This document shows, piece after piece, positions 63,231 to 64,000 of a stretch of 64,000 nt of DNA (its first letter is position 1; each line of letters opens with the position of its first letter). The notes below the pieces were generated by a model. It searched no databases. It was not told the DNA's origin and saw nothing but the letters and a program-made list of their open reading frames with translations. Source of the stretch: Pseudomonas hygromyciniae (GTDB lineage: Bacteria > Pseudomonadota > Gammaproteobacteria > Pseudomonadales > Pseudomonadaceae); the NCBI RefSeq assembly GCF_016925675.1, contig NZ_CP070506.1:5764501-5828500 (forward strand), given 5' to 3'. Both the position numbers and the translations under genes were made by a program.

Positions 63231-64000
63231 TGTGGACCGGCCTCGCCATAGACTTTTTGCAGAATGGCGCCGGCGCCTTTTGCCAGGAGTTCTTCGGCTA
63301 CCTGCACGCCCAGGCTCGCGGCCTCGGTTTGTGGCCCGCGGGTTTCAGCCGTGAGCAACAAACCGCCGTCGGGATCACCCACCAGGCCGCGCAGCCAGAG
63401 GTTGTCACCCTCAAGGACCGCGTAGCAGGCAATCGGCACCTGGCAGCCACCGTTGAGGTGCTTGTTCAGGGCACGCTCGGCGGTGACCCGCACTTCGGTT
63501 GGCTGGTGATCGAGGGGTTTGAGCAGCGCCTGGATTTCCAGGTCTGCGGTGCGGCATTCGATACCGACGGCACCCTGGCCTCCAGCCGGCAGGCTATCTT
63601 CGACATTGATGGCAGAGGTGATGCGCTCTTCAAAGCCCAGGCGAATCAGGCCTGCGGCCGCCAGGATAATCGCGTCGTACTCGCCGGCATCCAGCTTGGC
63701 CAGGCGGGTATTGACGTTGCCCCGCAGGAAGCGGATCTGCAAGTCCGGGCGACGGGTCAGCAACTGGGCCTGTCGACGCAGGCTGGAGGTGCCGACGATG
63801 CTGCCCTGCGGCAGCTCATCAAGGGAGGCGTAGGTATTGGACACGAAGGCATCGCGCGGGTCTTCACGCTCGCAGATGCAATACAGGCCCAGTCCTTGGG
63901 GAAAGTCCATCGGCACATCTTTCATCGAGTGCACGGCGATGTCGGCTTCATTCTCCAGCAGAGCGGTTTCCAACTCTTTGACGAACAAACCCTTGCCACC
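63227..64000 (-). CDS. hemC: Porphobilinogen deaminase, C-terminal part (runs off the window)
   Basis: The frame is open to the right edge, so the first 50 or so residues are missing. Present are [40 protein letters not shown], the Arg-rich [20 protein letters not shown] and the dipyrromethane-cofactor Cys in [15 protein letters not shown]. It polymerises four porphobilinogen units to hydroxymethylbilane. First of the hemCDXY operon. The true start lies beyond position 64000. Confidence 0.95.
   Translation of the reverse strand, partial: GGKGLFVKELETALLENEADIAVHSMKDVPMDFPQGLGLYCICEREDPRDAFVSNTYASLDELPQGSIVGTSSLRRQAQLLTRRPDLQIRFLRGNVNTRLAKLDAGEYDAIILAAAGLIRLGFEERITSAINVEDSLPAGGQGAVGIECRTADLEIQALLKPLDHQPTEVRVTAERALNKHLNGGCQVPIACYAVLEGDNLWLRGLVGDPDGGLLLTAETRGPQTEAASLGVQVAEELLAKGAGAILQKVYGEAGPQ

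Overview
The window is a Pseudomonas chromosome segment, most like the P. fluorescens group. The evidence is high GC with strong third-position GC bias, the gene order gcvTH / ubiI-ubiH-pepP-ygfB-zapA-ssrS-ygfA / rbbA / glpT / ubiD / rho-trxA / ppx-ppk-hemB / algP-algQ-dsbH-hemYXDC, which I recall from P. aeruginosa PAO1 (about PA5214 to PA5260), and scattered REP/REPIN palindromes with GTGGGAGC cores typical of fluorescent pseudomonads. Species cannot be fixed from sequence reading alone.

Layout. 1-3.5 kb: 3' end of an nfeD-like gene, a DUF2388 exported protein behind a long hairpin, an orphan DegT-type aminotransferase, and gcvT-gcvH without gcvP. 3.6-6.4 kb: ferric-iron-type ABC permease and binding protein. 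6.5-13.7 kb: ubiquinone hydroxylases (ubiI, ubiH) with a hotdog protein between them, pepP, ygfB, the divergent ZapB-like/zapA pair, 6S RNA, ygfA, a 49-residue membrane microprotein and an EVE protein. 13.8-18.6 kb: HlyD-RbbA-ABC2 exporter operon. 18.7-28.3 kb: FliL-like exported protein, quinone reductase, glpT with a near-consensus GlpR operator, ChaC-type enzyme, TonB receptor, PagP-like barrel, flavin/ferredoxin reductase and ubiD. 28.4-30.3 kb: rho and trxA.

30.4-38.7 kb is the main accessory segment. It lies between trxA and ppx, which I recall as adjacent in PAO1. It holds an FCD/GntR regulator, a polar amino-acid-type ABC uptake operon and a four-gene chaperone-usher fimbrial cluster. 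A second probable insertion, an amidase-signature gene, separates ppk from ppx. 44.6-49.5 kb: hemB, dedA, a decayed sterol-desaturase fragment, elbB, and an iron permease fused to cytochrome c. 49.7-52.9 kb: a compact four-gene operon of lipoproteins and exported proteins (COG3014-like, YcfL, LpoB-like, CsgG/LpoB-like) that is the best candidate for an uncharacterised envelope system. 53-64 kb: LysE exporter, small MscS protein, ABC-F ATPase, TIGR02444 protein, algP with a 39-bp tandem repeat, FKBP isomerase, algQ, dsbH, and hemY-hemX-hemD-hemC (hemC runs off the right edge).

Functional themes are tetrapyrrole synthesis (hemB, hemC, hemD, hemX, hemY), ubiquinone synthesis (ubiI, ubiH, ubiD), iron uptake (ABC system, FTR1-like permease), polyphosphate turnover (ppk/ppx), alginate and sigma-factor regulation (algP, algQ), and surface structures (fimbriae, envelope lipoproteins). 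I saw no CRISPR array, tRNA, rRNA, prophage or insertion sequence.
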